Assembly (NCBI RefSeq): GCF_014651635.1
Contig: NZ_BMXG01000019.1
Span: forward strand, 19,482-83,481
Reading direction: 5' to 3'
From: Cerasicoccus arenae
GTDB lineage: Bacteria > Verrucomicrobiota > Verrucomicrobiia > Opitutales > Cerasicoccaceae
DNA: 64,000 bases
Shown: piece by piece, positions 36,273-44,968 of the stretch
How the letters are laid out: each line of letters starts with the position of its first letter
How positions within the stretch are numbered: position 1 is the stretch's first letter
The notes under the pieces: generated by a model
Told to the model about the DNA's origin: nothing
Seen by the model: the letters and a program-made list of their open reading frames with translations, nothing else
Database searches by the model: none
Program-made: the position numbers and the translations under genes

Positions 36273-37550
36273 ATGAAAGTATTGGTCATTGGATCCGGCG
36301 GCCGCGAGCACTCGCTGGTCATCGCTTGCCGTAAAAGCCCGTTAGTGGACGAAATCATTGCTGCTCCGGGCAATGGTGGTATGGCGATGGACGCCCAGTG
36401 CCGCCCTCTAGACGTCAACGACTCAGACGCCATTGTCGCTTTAGCCCACGAAGTGGCAGCCGATTTAGTCATTGTCGGCCCCGAAGCCCCCTTGGCCGTG
36501 GGGGCAGCAGATGCCCTGCGCGCCGCTGGTTTTGATACCTATGGCCCCGGCCTCGATGGTGCCCGTCTCGAAGCCAGCAAGAACTTTACTAAGAAGTTTC
36601 TAATTGATAATCAAATCCCAACAGCGTGGGGCGAGAAGTTCACCGACTTCGCGCTAGCGGTCGATTATCTGCGCCGCTCGGAATATCCACTGGTCATCAA
36701 AGCAGACGGCTTGGCCGCGGGCAAAGGCGTCCTCATCTGCCAGACCTTCGAAGAAGCTGAGCGCGGCGCACAGGAAATGCTCGTCAAGAATGCCTTTGGC
36801 GAAGCAGGCCAAGAAATCTTGATCGAAGAATTTATGGACGGCGAGGAGGCTTCGATCATGCTCATGGTCAGCGGCGAAGACTACATTATGCTGCCTGCCA
36901 GCCAGGACCATAAACGCGCTGGCGAAGGTGACACGGGCCTGAATACCGGCGGTATGGGTGCCTACGCCCCCGCAGCCGTTGTCAACAACACCGTTGAAAA
37001 GAAGGTCCGCGAGGAAATTATCATCCCTACACTCCGTGCACTTAAAAAGGACGGCATTGACTACCGTGGCACGCTCTACGTGGGCATTATGGTGATGCCA
37101 GACGGTCAACCCAAGGTGGTCGAGTTCAACGTCCGCTTTGGGGACCCTGAGTGCCAGATATTACTCCCTCTGCTAGAGCAAGATCCCGTGCAATTGATCC
37201 TCGATTGTGCCCGCGGCGAGCTGAAACCCGAAACCGTGCGCGTGAAGGATGAATACGCGATGATCGTCGTCATGGCCGCAGGCGGTTATCCGGACGCCTA
37301 CCGCAAGGGTGACGTCATTTCCTTTCCTGCCCAACTTCCAGACAACGTTTCAATCGTTCACGCAGGCACCAAGCGCACAGATGCGGGTGAGATTGTCACC
37401 GCTGGAGGACGTGTCCTCGGCGTTGTGGCGACTGGTAACACCCTGAAAGCCGCGCAAGATGAAGCCTACTCAATCGTTCGAATGATTAGCTGGGCCGATG
37501 CCTATTTCCGCCGTGACATTGGCTGGCGTCAATTAGAGCGCGAAAGCTGA
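36273..37550 (+). CDS. purD: Phosphoribosylamine-glycine ligase
   Basis: Second step of de novo purine synthesis, an ATP-grasp ligase. 425 aa from the ATG at 36273, which gives the canonical start MKVLVIGSGGREHSL; longer upstream frames overlap the zinc-ribbon gene. Visible signatures: YPLVIKADGLAAGKGV (ATP grasp), LNTGGMGAYAPA and FNVRFGDPECQ. It stands alone, not in a pur operon. Confidence 0.96.
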   Translation: MKVLVIGSGGREHSLVIACRKSPLVDEIIAAPGNGGMAMDAQCRPLDVNDSDAIVALAHEVAADLVIVGPEAPLAVGAADALRAAGFDTYGPGLDGARLEASKNFTKKFLIDNQIPTAWGEKFTDFALAVDYLRRSEYPLVIKADGLAAGKGVLICQTFEEAERGAQEMLVKNAFGEAGQEILIEEFMDGEEASIMLMVSGEDYIMLPASQDHKRAGEGDTGLNTGGMGAYAPAAVVNNTVEKKVREEIIIPTLRALKKDGIDYRGTLYVGIMVMPDGQPKVVEFNVRFGDPECQILLPLLEQDPVQLILDCARGELKPETVRVKDEYAMIVVMAAGGYPDAYRKGDVISFPAQLPDNVSIVHAGTKRTDAGEIVTAGGRVLGVVATGNTLKAAQDEAYSIVRMISWADAYFRRDIGWRQLERES

Positions 37551-37596
37551 AATTCTCCGTTTTTTCGTGCAAGGATTCCCACCTGTGCTATAAGCA

Positions 37597-38106
37597 ATGG
37601 ATACTATGCCTAAGCGGGATCACATCATCGTCGTTTGCACCGCCAACATCTGTCGTAGCCCGATGGGTGAGCGCATGTTGGCGCACGGTCTGGCGGCGGA
37701 GCCCCCCCCCCTCGACCGCCTCAAAGTCGTCTCCGCCGGTATTTCGGCCTATGACGGGGACCCAGCTTCCGTTAATTCCGTCCGCGCACTCAAATCCGTC
37801 GGCCTGAATCTTAGCGACCACAAGAGCCAACAGATTAGCCAGGAACTGCTCGACAAGGCCTTTGCCATATTCTGCATGACACAGACCCACCGCACGCTGA
37901 TTGAAGTCCATTTCGACCACGTGCCCCGTCATCTATATCTCTTCCGCGAACTGATGTCTGGCGATGCTGGCATCGAGATCCCCGATCCATTTGGACGCGA
38001 ACTCCGCGAATATGAGGCCTGCCGTGACTCCATGGTCGAAGCCATCCCCAGCCTCCTAAACTTTCTCCGCGAACACTATCCGCAATACGCGCAAAGCTCA
38101 TCATGA
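37597..38106 (+). CDS. Low-molecular-weight protein phosphatase
   Basis: 169 aa with the P-loop CTANICRS (Cys14 to Arg20) at the N-terminus and the general-acid Asp in IPDPFGREL. Its stop overlaps the rpiB start by 4 bp (ATGA). The same pair order is known from Bacillus, where the phosphatase YwlE acts on phospho-arginine; in YwlE a Thr in the P-loop sets that specificity, whereas here the position is Ile, as in tyrosine phosphatases. Tyrosine-type specificity is therefore the better guess. The ATG at 37606 (MPKRDH) is an alternative start. A 10-C tract lies at 37702-37711. Confidence 0.88.
   Translation: MDTMPKRDHIIVVCTANICRSPMGERMLAHGLAAEPPPLDRLKVVSAGISAYDGDPASVNSVRALKSVGLNLSDHKSQQISQELLDKAFAIFCMTQTHRTLIEVHFDHVPRHLYLFRELMSGDAGIEIPDPFGRELREYEACRDSMVEAIPSLLNFLREHYPQYAQSSS
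37702..37711. repeat. Poly-C tract (10 C) in LMW phosphatase gene
   Basis: Ten consecutive C on the + strand, coding Pro (EPPPLD). A one-base slip would disrupt both this gene after residue ~36 and its translational coupling to rpiB. Confidence 0.9.
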
Positions 38107-38546
38107 AAATCGCCATTGGTTCTGATCACGGCGGCGTCGATCTTAAAGACGCCCTTGTTTCCTCACTTCAAGAAGAAGGCCATGAGGTCATTGACCGTGG
38201 CACGCATGGCCACGAGAGTGTCGACTATCCGGACTACGGCGAAGCCGTCGCCAACGATGTTGCCTCACAGACGGCGGACTTCGGCGTGCTCATTTGCACG
38301 ACCGGTATTGGCATCAGCATCAGTGCAAATAAGGTCCATGGCATCCGTGCCGCCGTCTGCCATAACGAAGACGCCGCAGAGTTCTGCCGTCGCCACAACA
38401 ACGCCAATATCATTTGCTTCGGCCAGAAATACGACACGCCTTACATGGCCGCCAAAATGACCCGAATTTTCGTTGAAACCGCCTTCGACGGCGGTCGTCA
38501 CGAACGTCGTATCGACAAGATCAGCGCCATCGAAGCCAAGCGATAG
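38103..38546 (+). CDS. rpiB: Ribose-5-phosphate isomerase B
   Basis: Interconverts ribose 5-phosphate and ribulose 5-phosphate. 147 aa, normal. Starts MKIAIGSDHGGVDLKDAL with the substrate-binding DHGG, and has GVLICTTGIGISISANK with the catalytic Cys plus the anion-binding glycine loop. Translationally coupled (4-bp overlap) to the phosphatase gene upstream. A 9-C tract (38547-38555) follows directly after the stop codon. Confidence 0.95.
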   Translation: MKIAIGSDHGGVDLKDALVSSLQEEGHEVIDRGTHGHESVDYPDYGEAVANDVASQTADFGVLICTTGIGISISANKVHGIRAAVCHNEDAAEFCRRHNNANIICFGQKYDTPYMAAKMTRIFVETAFDGGRHERRIDKISAIEAKR

Positions 38547-38568
38547 CCCCCCCCCTCATGCCTAGTTT

Positions 38569-40011
38569 TCAATAGCTGAAGTCAGTGTAGGGATGGAAAA
38601 ATCCGGCATTATCCGGATCGTCAATTGGTGGCGCGATTGGCAGGTAATCGAGGGTGAAAAATCGGCGATCGTCCGGGCCTAGTGTCGCATCCATGAAAAT
38701 GTCGCCACCGTCTCCGTCAAAGTCCGATCCCAAGTCAAACCAGCTGGTCAGGTTGTCGCTATAGCGCCACTGATAGTTCAGGCGTGCGTTAGTTACAACC
38801 CCAAGGTCGACATCACCCGGGGCCACATCAGGAGCCAACGCCGTTATTGGTGCTGGTTTCAGGCAATATTCCAGCCACTTGAGGACTTCTTCGCGGCACA
38901 AACGCTTGGCCTTCTGGTCGGGTGACTCGTTAATTGTGTTCCAGTCGATCTGATCGGCCAGAGTGACCAAGTCGAATGAATGCTCCACAAGATCGAGGAT
39001 GAAATGGTGCTGGAGCGGGTCTGGCACGCCAAGTGCCGCCGCTTGCAGGCTGGATGAGAGCGCTTGCTTCATTGGATACAGGCTCCCCGTCATAGGGGCA
39101 ACGTTGGGGTTGGCCACACCCAGCAATGAGTCCTCCGTGCCATGAAAGAGCAGCACCTTCATTCGCCGATCAAGCATGTAACGACCTGCAGCAACCGAGC
39201 TGGCCTGCCCATGGTAACCATAATGTGAACCGCCGCCGTAAAAGAACGCGCCAAACTTCGGGAAAGGCAGATTATCAGGGATACGCACCGGGCTGGGGAC
39301 CGATTTTTTCGTCGAAACTTGCACATTGTTAACCAAGTCCGTGTAGGATACCTCGTAGTTGCCTAGGTCCACGGACAAGTCCAAGACAGCGTTCATCCCC
39401 GTCTGTGCCCCCTGAGAGAAACCCATCAGCGCGATGTTGTCGCTGTCCACATCCGTGCGGCCTGCGAGATAGGTCAACGCCGCAATCACATCCTTAGGCC
39501 GCTCGTAATTTGGCGAGCATAGATCGTCATCGATCAGAGGATCGTAATGCGGTCGGCGGCCATTGAAATTAGCGGCAATGCCACGCGGGTTATAGCTGTC
39601 AGGAAAAAGTGCAATATAGCCCAGATCAGCCAATATCTCGCCCCACTGCTCAAACTGCGATATAGGGCCATTAGCGATCAGATCGTTGGACCACAAACCG
39701 CCCGAACCGTGTAGGATGACCACCGTGGGGAACGGCCCTTCGCCGAAGACATTGATGTCCGGCACGTAGATTTGACCAGCCAAAGTTAGCCGGGCCGGGT
39801 CGACCGGATAGCCCGGCAAGGCAACGAGCTGGGCGGTAGGCGCGGGAATCGGGGCCGGCTCGAGCGCGTCAGGCAGGTCAAAGTAAACGATTTCCGTCGT
39901 AAAAGCTGCCGTTACGGGCTGCACTACCAGTAGTAAACCGAGCAATGCGGACTGGTTTATACGCTTTGCCAAAGCGTCTTGGAAAAATCGGCGGGAGAGG
40001 ATGGCTGTCAT
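38569..40011 (-). CDS. Secreted alpha/beta-hydrolase (dienelactone-hydrolase-like)
   Basis: 480 aa from the ATG at 40011, which gives an N-terminal signal sequence (hydrophobic ALLGLLLVVQPVTAA); the frame upstream to 40083 adds a second hydrophobic stretch and is less likely. The fold is shown by VVILHGSGGLW (oxyanion strand), the elbow GFSQGAQTG with its Ser, FHGTEDSLLG with the Asp, and a C-terminal VEHSFD with a possible His. The last ~90 residues, with YQWRYSDNLTSWFDLG, look like a separate beta-type domain such as those found at the end of secreted Verrucomicrobial enzymes. Substrate unknown. Confidence 0.75.
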   Translation of the reverse strand: MTAILSRRFFQDALAKRINQSALLGLLLVVQPVTAAFTTEIVYFDLPDALEPAPIPAPTAQLVALPGYPVDPARLTLAGQIYVPDINVFGEGPFPTVVILHGSGGLWSNDLIANGPISQFEQWGEILADLGYIALFPDSYNPRGIAANFNGRRPHYDPLIDDDLCSPNYERPKDVIAALTYLAGRTDVDSDNIALMGFSQGAQTGMNAVLDLSVDLGNYEVSYTDLVNNVQVSTKKSVPSPVRIPDNLPFPKFGAFFYGGGSHYGYHGQASSVAAGRYMLDRRMKVLLFHGTEDSLLGVANPNVAPMTGSLYPMKQALSSSLQAAALGVPDPLQHHFILDLVEHSFDLVTLADQIDWNTINESPDQKAKRLCREEVLKWLEYCLKPAPITALAPDVAPGDVDLGVVTNARLNYQWRYSDNLTSWFDLGSDFDGDGGDIFMDATLGPDDRRFFTLDYLPIAPPIDDPDNAGFFHPYTDFSY

Positions 40012-40141
40012 TTTCGGGTAATGAAAACCGAAAAATATAGCCCAAATCATCAACCCCGACAATCTCAACCAGAGCACCCGCAACGTTTACCGATTCCTTT
40101 ACATCGTTCGGAAACGTCCAATCACTGATGCTGGCAAGGTC

Positions 40142-41362
40142 CTACTTAAAGGTATGGACAAATAACCCAGAACGCAATTTCGGCTCAAACCAAGTGCTCT
40201 TTGGCGGCATAATCTGGTCTGCATCCGCAATGCCCATTAGCTGCTCCACCGTCACGGGATACATTGAGAAAGCCACTGGGCCATCGCCCTTATCAACGCG
40301 CTTCACGAGCTCCTTGGTGCCACGAATGCCGCCAATGAACTCGATCCGGTCGCTGGTGCGCGGGTCGTCAATAGCCAGCAATGGCGTCAAGATGTAGTCT
40401 TGCAACTTGGAAACATCGAGCTCGGAAATGGGGTCCGCAGCAGCCAGACCAGTCAGGTCAAGGCCATACCATTTCCCCTGAAAATACATCGATAATTTAC
40501 CAATTGCGTCTGGGGTCGGATCAGCGCCTTCAGTGACTGGGCAAACGCTTTTGAGCTTCGCGAGGAAGTCCTCCGGGCTGTGGTTATTCAGATCCAGCAC
40601 GAGACGGTTGTATGGCAGCACCTTAAGCTCGGTGGCGGGAAACAGTACGGTCAGGAACCAGTTGTAATCTTCATCGCCAGTGTGGTTCGGGTTGGCGTCA
40701 CGGAGTTCTTTGCCCACACGCGCTGCCGAAGCACTACGGTGGTGGCCATCAGCAACATAGAAGGCGGGAACAGCCTTAAAGGACTCAACTAATGCCGAGC
40801 CACCGGGAATACGCCATACCGTGTGGCCTACGCCATCCGGGGCGATAAAGTCAGTCATTGGCTCACCAGCGGTGACTTCTTCCACGATCGCATTGATCGC
40901 CGCTTGGTCTTCGTATGTCAGAAAAACCGGGCCTGGATGTGCACCAAGAGCAGAGTTGAGGCGCGTGCGGTCATCTTCCTTTGCTGGGCGCGTCTTCTCG
41001 TGCTTCTTAATCAGATTATTTTCGTAATCATCGATGTGGCAGACCGCCACAATCCCCCGCTGCACATGGTCACCCATGCGCTGCTGATATACATAAAGGC
41101 AAGGCTCGCTCTCACGCTCAATAGCGCCGAGGTCCTGTAGCTCCTGCAGGTTCTTCTTCGCCTGAGCGTAAACGGAGGCGTCGTAGGGGTTCGTGTCGGC
41201 CGGCAAATCGATCTCCGCGCGAACGACGCGCAAGAAAGAGTGCGGATTGCCCGCGGCAAGCGCCCGAGCCTCCTCGGTATTGACGACGTCATATGGAAGC
41301 GAAGCGACGGTCGCGGCGTGAGCTGGCTTGGGTCGGAGTCCTTGGAATGCACGAATACGCAT
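40142..41362 (-). CDS. DUF1015 family protein
   Basis: 406 aa from the ATG at 41362, giving the family start MRIRAFQGLRPKP; the longer frame to 41461 is not supported. Conserved parts: LPYDVVNTEEARALA, NPHSFLRVVRAEID, YVADGHHRSASA (a HH-R motif) and GTKELVKRVDKG. Relatives include SbnI-type serine kinases and ParB-like-fold proteins, but most have no shown function. In many bacteria this gene lies near serine or aminotransferase genes; no such neighbours here. Confidence 0.88.
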   Translation of the reverse strand: MRIRAFQGLRPKPAHAATVASLPYDVVNTEEARALAAGNPHSFLRVVRAEIDLPADTNPYDASVYAQAKKNLQELQDLGAIERESEPCLYVYQQRMGDHVQRGIVAVCHIDDYENNLIKKHEKTRPAKEDDRTRLNSALGAHPGPVFLTYEDQAAINAIVEEVTAGEPMTDFIAPDGVGHTVWRIPGGSALVESFKAVPAFYVADGHHRSASAARVGKELRDANPNHTGDEDYNWFLTVLFPATELKVLPYNRLVLDLNNHSPEDFLAKLKSVCPVTEGADPTPDAIGKLSMYFQGKWYGLDLTGLAAADPISELDVSKLQDYILTPLLAIDDPRTSDRIEFIGGIRGTKELVKRVDKGDGPVAFSMYPVTVEQLMGIADADQIMPPKSTWFEPKLRSGLFVHTFK

Positions 41363-41493
41363 GGGCGGCAAAGGAACAGAACTCGCCCGTTCATGCAAGC
41401 CCGCGCTCAAAAAATGCATAATTGGCTGCCACGATTCGAGGCTGGAAGCAGGATGCGCCACAGTGACAATCCCGTGCCTATGCTTTTCTCTCT

Positions 41494-41994
41494 CTACTGA
41501 AAGAACACCTCAAACAGGAACCAGCCGATCATCGCCACTGCAATGGCGAACTTCATCGCAAACGCAATCAGGCCACCAACCACGGTGCCAACGCCAGCTT
41601 TACCACCTTCTTTGAGTGTGCGCCCCGCGGAGATTTCTCCCAGAAAAGCGCCCACAATCGGGCCAACGATCAGGCCAATAATCGGCGTGAGCACAAACGG
41701 GCCAATGATGGCCCCAAGCAGCGCGCCAACACCGCCACGCCAGCTCGCACCAAACTTCCGCGCCCCATAATAGCTGGCAACAAAGTCCAATACTTGGGCC
41801 AAAATAACCAGCCCTGCGGTAACCAGAATATAGGTCAAGCCAACGCCTCCTTTGGGCACCCAGAGCCAATACATCACGGCACCAAGCCAGATCACGAAGC
41901 AGCCCGGAATCACGGGTAACAGCGACCCAATCAGCCCGATCACAAAGATCAGAAAGGTCACCGTCAGCGCCAGCCAGTTGTGGTCAATTTCCAT
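41494..41994 (-). CDS. DUF456 family membrane protein
   Basis: 166 aa, highly hydrophobic and Gly-rich, with four to five membrane segments. The family signature is clear: LIGSLLPVIPGCFVIWLGA near the N-terminus, DFVASYYGARKFGASWRGGVGALLGAIIG in the middle, and a glycine-rich ending. The biochemical role of DUF456 is not known. Divergent from the DUF4405 gene; ATG at 41994. Confidence 0.88.
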   Translation of the reverse strand: MEIDHNWLALTVTFLIFVIGLIGSLLPVIPGCFVIWLGAVMYWLWVPKGGVGLTYILVTAGLVILAQVLDFVASYYGARKFGASWRGGVGALLGAIIGPFVLTPIIGLIVGPIVGAFLGEISAGRTLKEGGKAGVGTVVGGLIAFAMKFAIAVAMIGWFLFEVFFQ

Positions 41995-42127
41995 GTCGAT
42001 TCACAGCATGCGGTTGTTTCGGACGGCGTCGAGTCTGCATGTGGCGGAACTAATGTTGCCCCAAACAGTAGGTTATACCTGCTGCCCAGCTGCATCGTCT
42101 CGATCAGGATGGTGTTAACTAATAGCC

Positions 42128-42532
42128 ATGAAACTCATTGTTCGACGCATCATCAATCTGCTCCTTTGGCTCAATGTCTGCTTTCTCGGCGGCACGGGTG
42201 CCCTACTCTACTGGCGCTTGCCCCCCGGCAGTCGTGGCGGCCATGGCCTCTCATTATGGGGCCTAACCAGACATGAATGGGGCGACTTCCATGCAATCGC
42301 AGGGCTCATATTCGCTGCGCTCATTTTCACCCATCTTTATCTCGCTTGGGCGTGGCTGAAAAACGCCGCCGCTGGCAAGCGTCTTTGGCCGATATTGGCC
42401 GGTTTGGCCATCGGCCTCGCCATCCCCGCAACTTTTATCCTGACACCAGTGCAACAAAGCTCCCCCAGTGAGCAGACTTCAAGCGATGACAATAGACCCC
42501 AGCAGCATCGCTGGGGCAACCCACTAGAGTGA
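42128..42532 (+). CDS. DUF4405 (cytochrome b561-like) membrane protein
   Basis: 134 aa with three membrane helices (about 8-28, 52-75 and 84-103). The WGDFHAIAGLIFAALIFTHLYLAW segment holds two His residues spaced as in cytochrome-b-type heme-binding helices, the pattern of DUF4405. A role in electron transfer at the inner membrane is inferred only. The C-terminal ~20 residues are polar and low-complexity. A GC-rich hairpin (42497-42516) lies within the last codons. Confidence 0.7.
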   Translation: MKLIVRRIINLLLWLNVCFLGGTGALLYWRLPPGSRGGHGLSLWGLTRHEWGDFHAIAGLIFAALIFTHLYLAWAWLKNAAAGKRLWPILAGLAIGLAIPATFILTPVQQSSPSEQTSSDDNRPQQHRWGNPLE

Positions 42533-42539
42533 TCAGTGA

Positions 42540-43277
42540 CTAATTGGGAGTTGGTGCCAGTGCCTCGATCGCAGGCACCACAGGCAGCACATTATCAACG
42601 GCCGATTGGTAGTCCTGCGCTAGGGTATTCAGAAGCCCCAGATGGTAGTTCAAATAAACGCGGACCCAATTTTGGTTTGTTTCATGCATTTCTGCCACCG
42701 AACCCTTTCCCCTACCGAGAGTATCTTTGTCAGAGCTTCTGAAATCACTGTCCAACCGCTCGCGTATGAGATTCATTTGGTAGCTAAAGTTATCAAATGT
42801 CAGCTTCTCGCAGAGCCGAGAGTAACGTCGAAAAAAATCATCAGATGGGTGATATAGCCAAATTCGTTGATGCTTTTCGCTCCAAAACATTTCTTTAATT
42901 CTGATCATATTCGCTTCATCCGGAAATTCCGTCTTCAGATGCGATAACTTCAGTTCGTATTCCGCTTGAATTTTAAGCAATTCATTCGCGTATTTTTGAT
43001 CTGGAGCCCCGAGTCGGCTAATCGGTATTTCAAACTCAATTGGCTCGCCATACATGTCTACGACCTCAGGCTGAGTAATGATAATGAAATGATTCTCCAG
43101 TCTCAAAAGTTGACCTGTAATCACCTTCCCTTTGACACTGCTCCAAGCGCGTATAGGGTAGTAAGGCACCGCGAAAACCACGCTCCCCATTATCCCTACC
43201 CATAGCATAAGCAAAAAGCGAATCACGCAGAAAACAGTAAAATAGGTGCCATAGATTCGTCTATCAATAAATCCCAA
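42540..43277 (-). CDS. Hypothetical protein with N-terminal membrane helix
   Basis: 245 aa, family not recognised. One hydrophobic segment at about residues 12-40 is followed by a mostly hydrophilic, helical part with many charged residues (NELLKIQAEYELKLSHLK). The first start codon is TTG (43277); no better start exists before the hydrophobic segment, so the N-terminus is uncertain. It follows the binding-protein gene on the same strand by 32 bp and may be the last gene of that unit. Convergent with the DUF4405 gene. Confidence 0.6.
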   Translation of the reverse strand: MGFIDRRIYGTYFTVFCVIRFLLMLWVGIMGSVVFAVPYYPIRAWSSVKGKVITGQLLRLENHFIIITQPEVVDMYGEPIEFEIPISRLGAPDQKYANELLKIQAEYELKLSHLKTEFPDEANMIRIKEMFWSEKHQRIWLYHPSDDFFRRYSRLCEKLTFDNFSYQMNLIRERLDSDFRSSDKDTLGRGKGSVAEMHETNQNWVRVYLNYHLGLLNTLAQDYQSAVDNVLPVVPAIEALAPTPN

Positions 43278-43309
43278 ATAAGTGAAATTCGCTACACTCT
43301 AGTATTACC

Positions 43310-44923
43310 CTACCCCTGCCCACCCTCGGCAATGGTACGAGCGTGCTTATACTGTTCGCGGAAGTGGCCAGAGAGCGTCGTTAACAATTCAAGCCGCGCA
43401 AGAGCGTTGTCTCTGAGAGCCGCGGCGATGGTGGTCGAGGCCGCTTCATAATCAATGACGGACAAGTCGGAAAGCACGGCGAGCGCAGCGTCTGCATCGG
43501 CAGTGCGCCCCTCTGAACGAGCTTGCAGGATGCTTCCCCAGGCAGCGCGTAGTTCGTCTCCTGGATCAATGAAAGCGGCGCGGACCACAAAACGCAGTTC
43601 ACTGAAGAGGTGCCCCGTCCACTTCGGGTGATAGACGAAGCCCTCCGTTTCCTCGTAAGGCTGGACGCTAGGGTCCGAGCGGTATTGCGCATATTCTGCA
43701 TCGTAAAGATCTCGGCGAATCGGCGACCGACGCAGTGCGTATTGGGTCGGTCCTTCAGGCGTGCCAATCTTGAAGTCCCATTTTTTCTGCCCTTCAGGAG
43801 AAAGTGTGTATTCGATGAAGGCCTCGGCGACCTCTTTCTGCGGTGCACCGCGCAAGATACCAATCGGGTCGGCAGAAATCGATGAACCGCCCGGCGGCAT
43901 GAGGAAACCGAAACGCTCCCCCCCCCCCCTCAAGCCGAGATTCCCCTCCTGAAAACGCCCATAAAAATCGATTGCCATGCCGATAGCGCAGTCTCCCGCC
44001 GAGACATCAAGTACAGGCTTGGTGGCGGAGTCAGTGAAGTAGCGGGCGTTCGCACTGATTTGCTGGATGAGCTTCATGCCATTGAGCCAGCCCTCGGGCA
44101 CGGCCTCCGTTTCTAGCACACCCGCTGCCACGAGTTCATGCATCTGCTGCTGGACAAGCATCTCAAAGGCCTTGGTGATCGAGCCGCTTTTGGTCGGATC
44201 GGCAACCGCCACGCTGCCGTAAAATCGCGGGTCCGCCAGATCGCTCCAATGCGAGGGAACCCCCTTGAATCCAGCCGTGCGAAGTTCGTCATGGTTGAAG
44301 ATAATCCCGAAGCTGGAGAGCACGGCACCAACGTACCGATGTTCGCTATCCCACAATATCTCGCCGGAGAATTTTTCCGGAATAACATCCTCAGTGAACC
44401 ACTCGGGGTGCGTCTTAAAGATGTCCGAGGCAACGAGCTGGCCTTGCTGAGCCTTGACGTTAAAGTCATACCAACCGCCACCGTGAAAGAGGTCGATGCC
44501 GACGCCAATATTACTGTCGAGGAACGTGCGACGTGCGGATTGCTCCAAGGTGTCCTCGGCAAGATCGGCGGGCAACTGAATGCGGCGATTGTCATAAGCA
44601 CCAGCGATCTCGGCGCTCCACGGGCGGCCAAGAGCCTTCGTCCAGTATTGACGGAACTGATTGGCGAATTCGGCGTTGAGGTATTTGACGATCTCGCTGG
44701 TGCCGCCCGGCGCGCGCCAGTCAATCGACACCACCTTGCCCGTGCGCTTTTGGTACCAATCACGGAAGCCGTGCTCGAACTCGTAGCGAATCGCCTCGTT
44801 GTGTGGCGAAATGATGACCAGCGTGATGTCGGGGTTCGTCACAACGTCCTGCTTCTTGCGCAAGGCAATCGGCACCCCCACGACGAGGCCGATCAGCAGG
44901 ACGATGATGAGTATCTTAGGCAT
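43310..44923 (-). CDS. ABC transporter substrate-binding protein (family 1/iron-type)
   Basis: 537 aa with an N-terminal membrane anchor or uncleaved signal (ILIIVLLIGLVVGVPIAL), no lipobox Cys. The periplasmic-binding fold is shown by SPHNEAIRYEFEHGF near the start (binding site), WSDLADPRFYGSVAVADPTKSGS and GAPQKEVAEAFIEYTLSPEGQ, as in FbpA/AfuA-like binding proteins. Longer than typical FbpA (~340 aa) by a C-terminal helical extension. Its partner ATPase lies 45 bp upstream; no permease gene is nearby. The ATG at 44923 is preferred over the preceding TTG. Confidence 0.85.
   Translation of the reverse strand: MPKILIIVLLIGLVVGVPIALRKKQDVVTNPDITLVIISPHNEAIRYEFEHGFRDWYQKRTGKVVSIDWRAPGGTSEIVKYLNAEFANQFRQYWTKALGRPWSAEIAGAYDNRRIQLPADLAEDTLEQSARRTFLDSNIGVGIDLFHGGGWYDFNVKAQQGQLVASDIFKTHPEWFTEDVIPEKFSGEILWDSEHRYVGAVLSSFGIIFNHDELRTAGFKGVPSHWSDLADPRFYGSVAVADPTKSGSITKAFEMLVQQQMHELVAAGVLETEAVPEGWLNGMKLIQQISANARYFTDSATKPVLDVSAGDCAIGMAIDFYGRFQEGNLGLRGGGERFGFLMPPGGSSISADPIGILRGAPQKEVAEAFIEYTLSPEGQKKWDFKIGTPEGPTQYALRRSPIRRDLYDAEYAQYRSDPSVQPYEETEGFVYHPKWTGHLFSELRFVVRAAFIDPGDELRAAWGSILQARSEGRTADADAALAVLSDLSVIDYEAASTTIAAALRDNALARLELLTTLSGHFREQYKHARTIAEGGQG
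43918..43929. repeat. Poly-C tract (12 C) in binding-protein gene
   Basis: Twelve consecutive C on the + strand, Gly codons on the coding strand (GLRGGGERF). The frame is intact in this sequence. Confidence 0.9.
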
Positions 44924-44968
44924 CAAATTTAGAATCGATCATGAAACGCAGGGGAGAAATTCATTAAG

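Noticed and set aside
42497..42516. GC-rich hairpin CCCCAGC/GCTGGGG
   Set aside because: Inside the last codons of the DUF4405 gene, with no T tract; not listed as a terminator.
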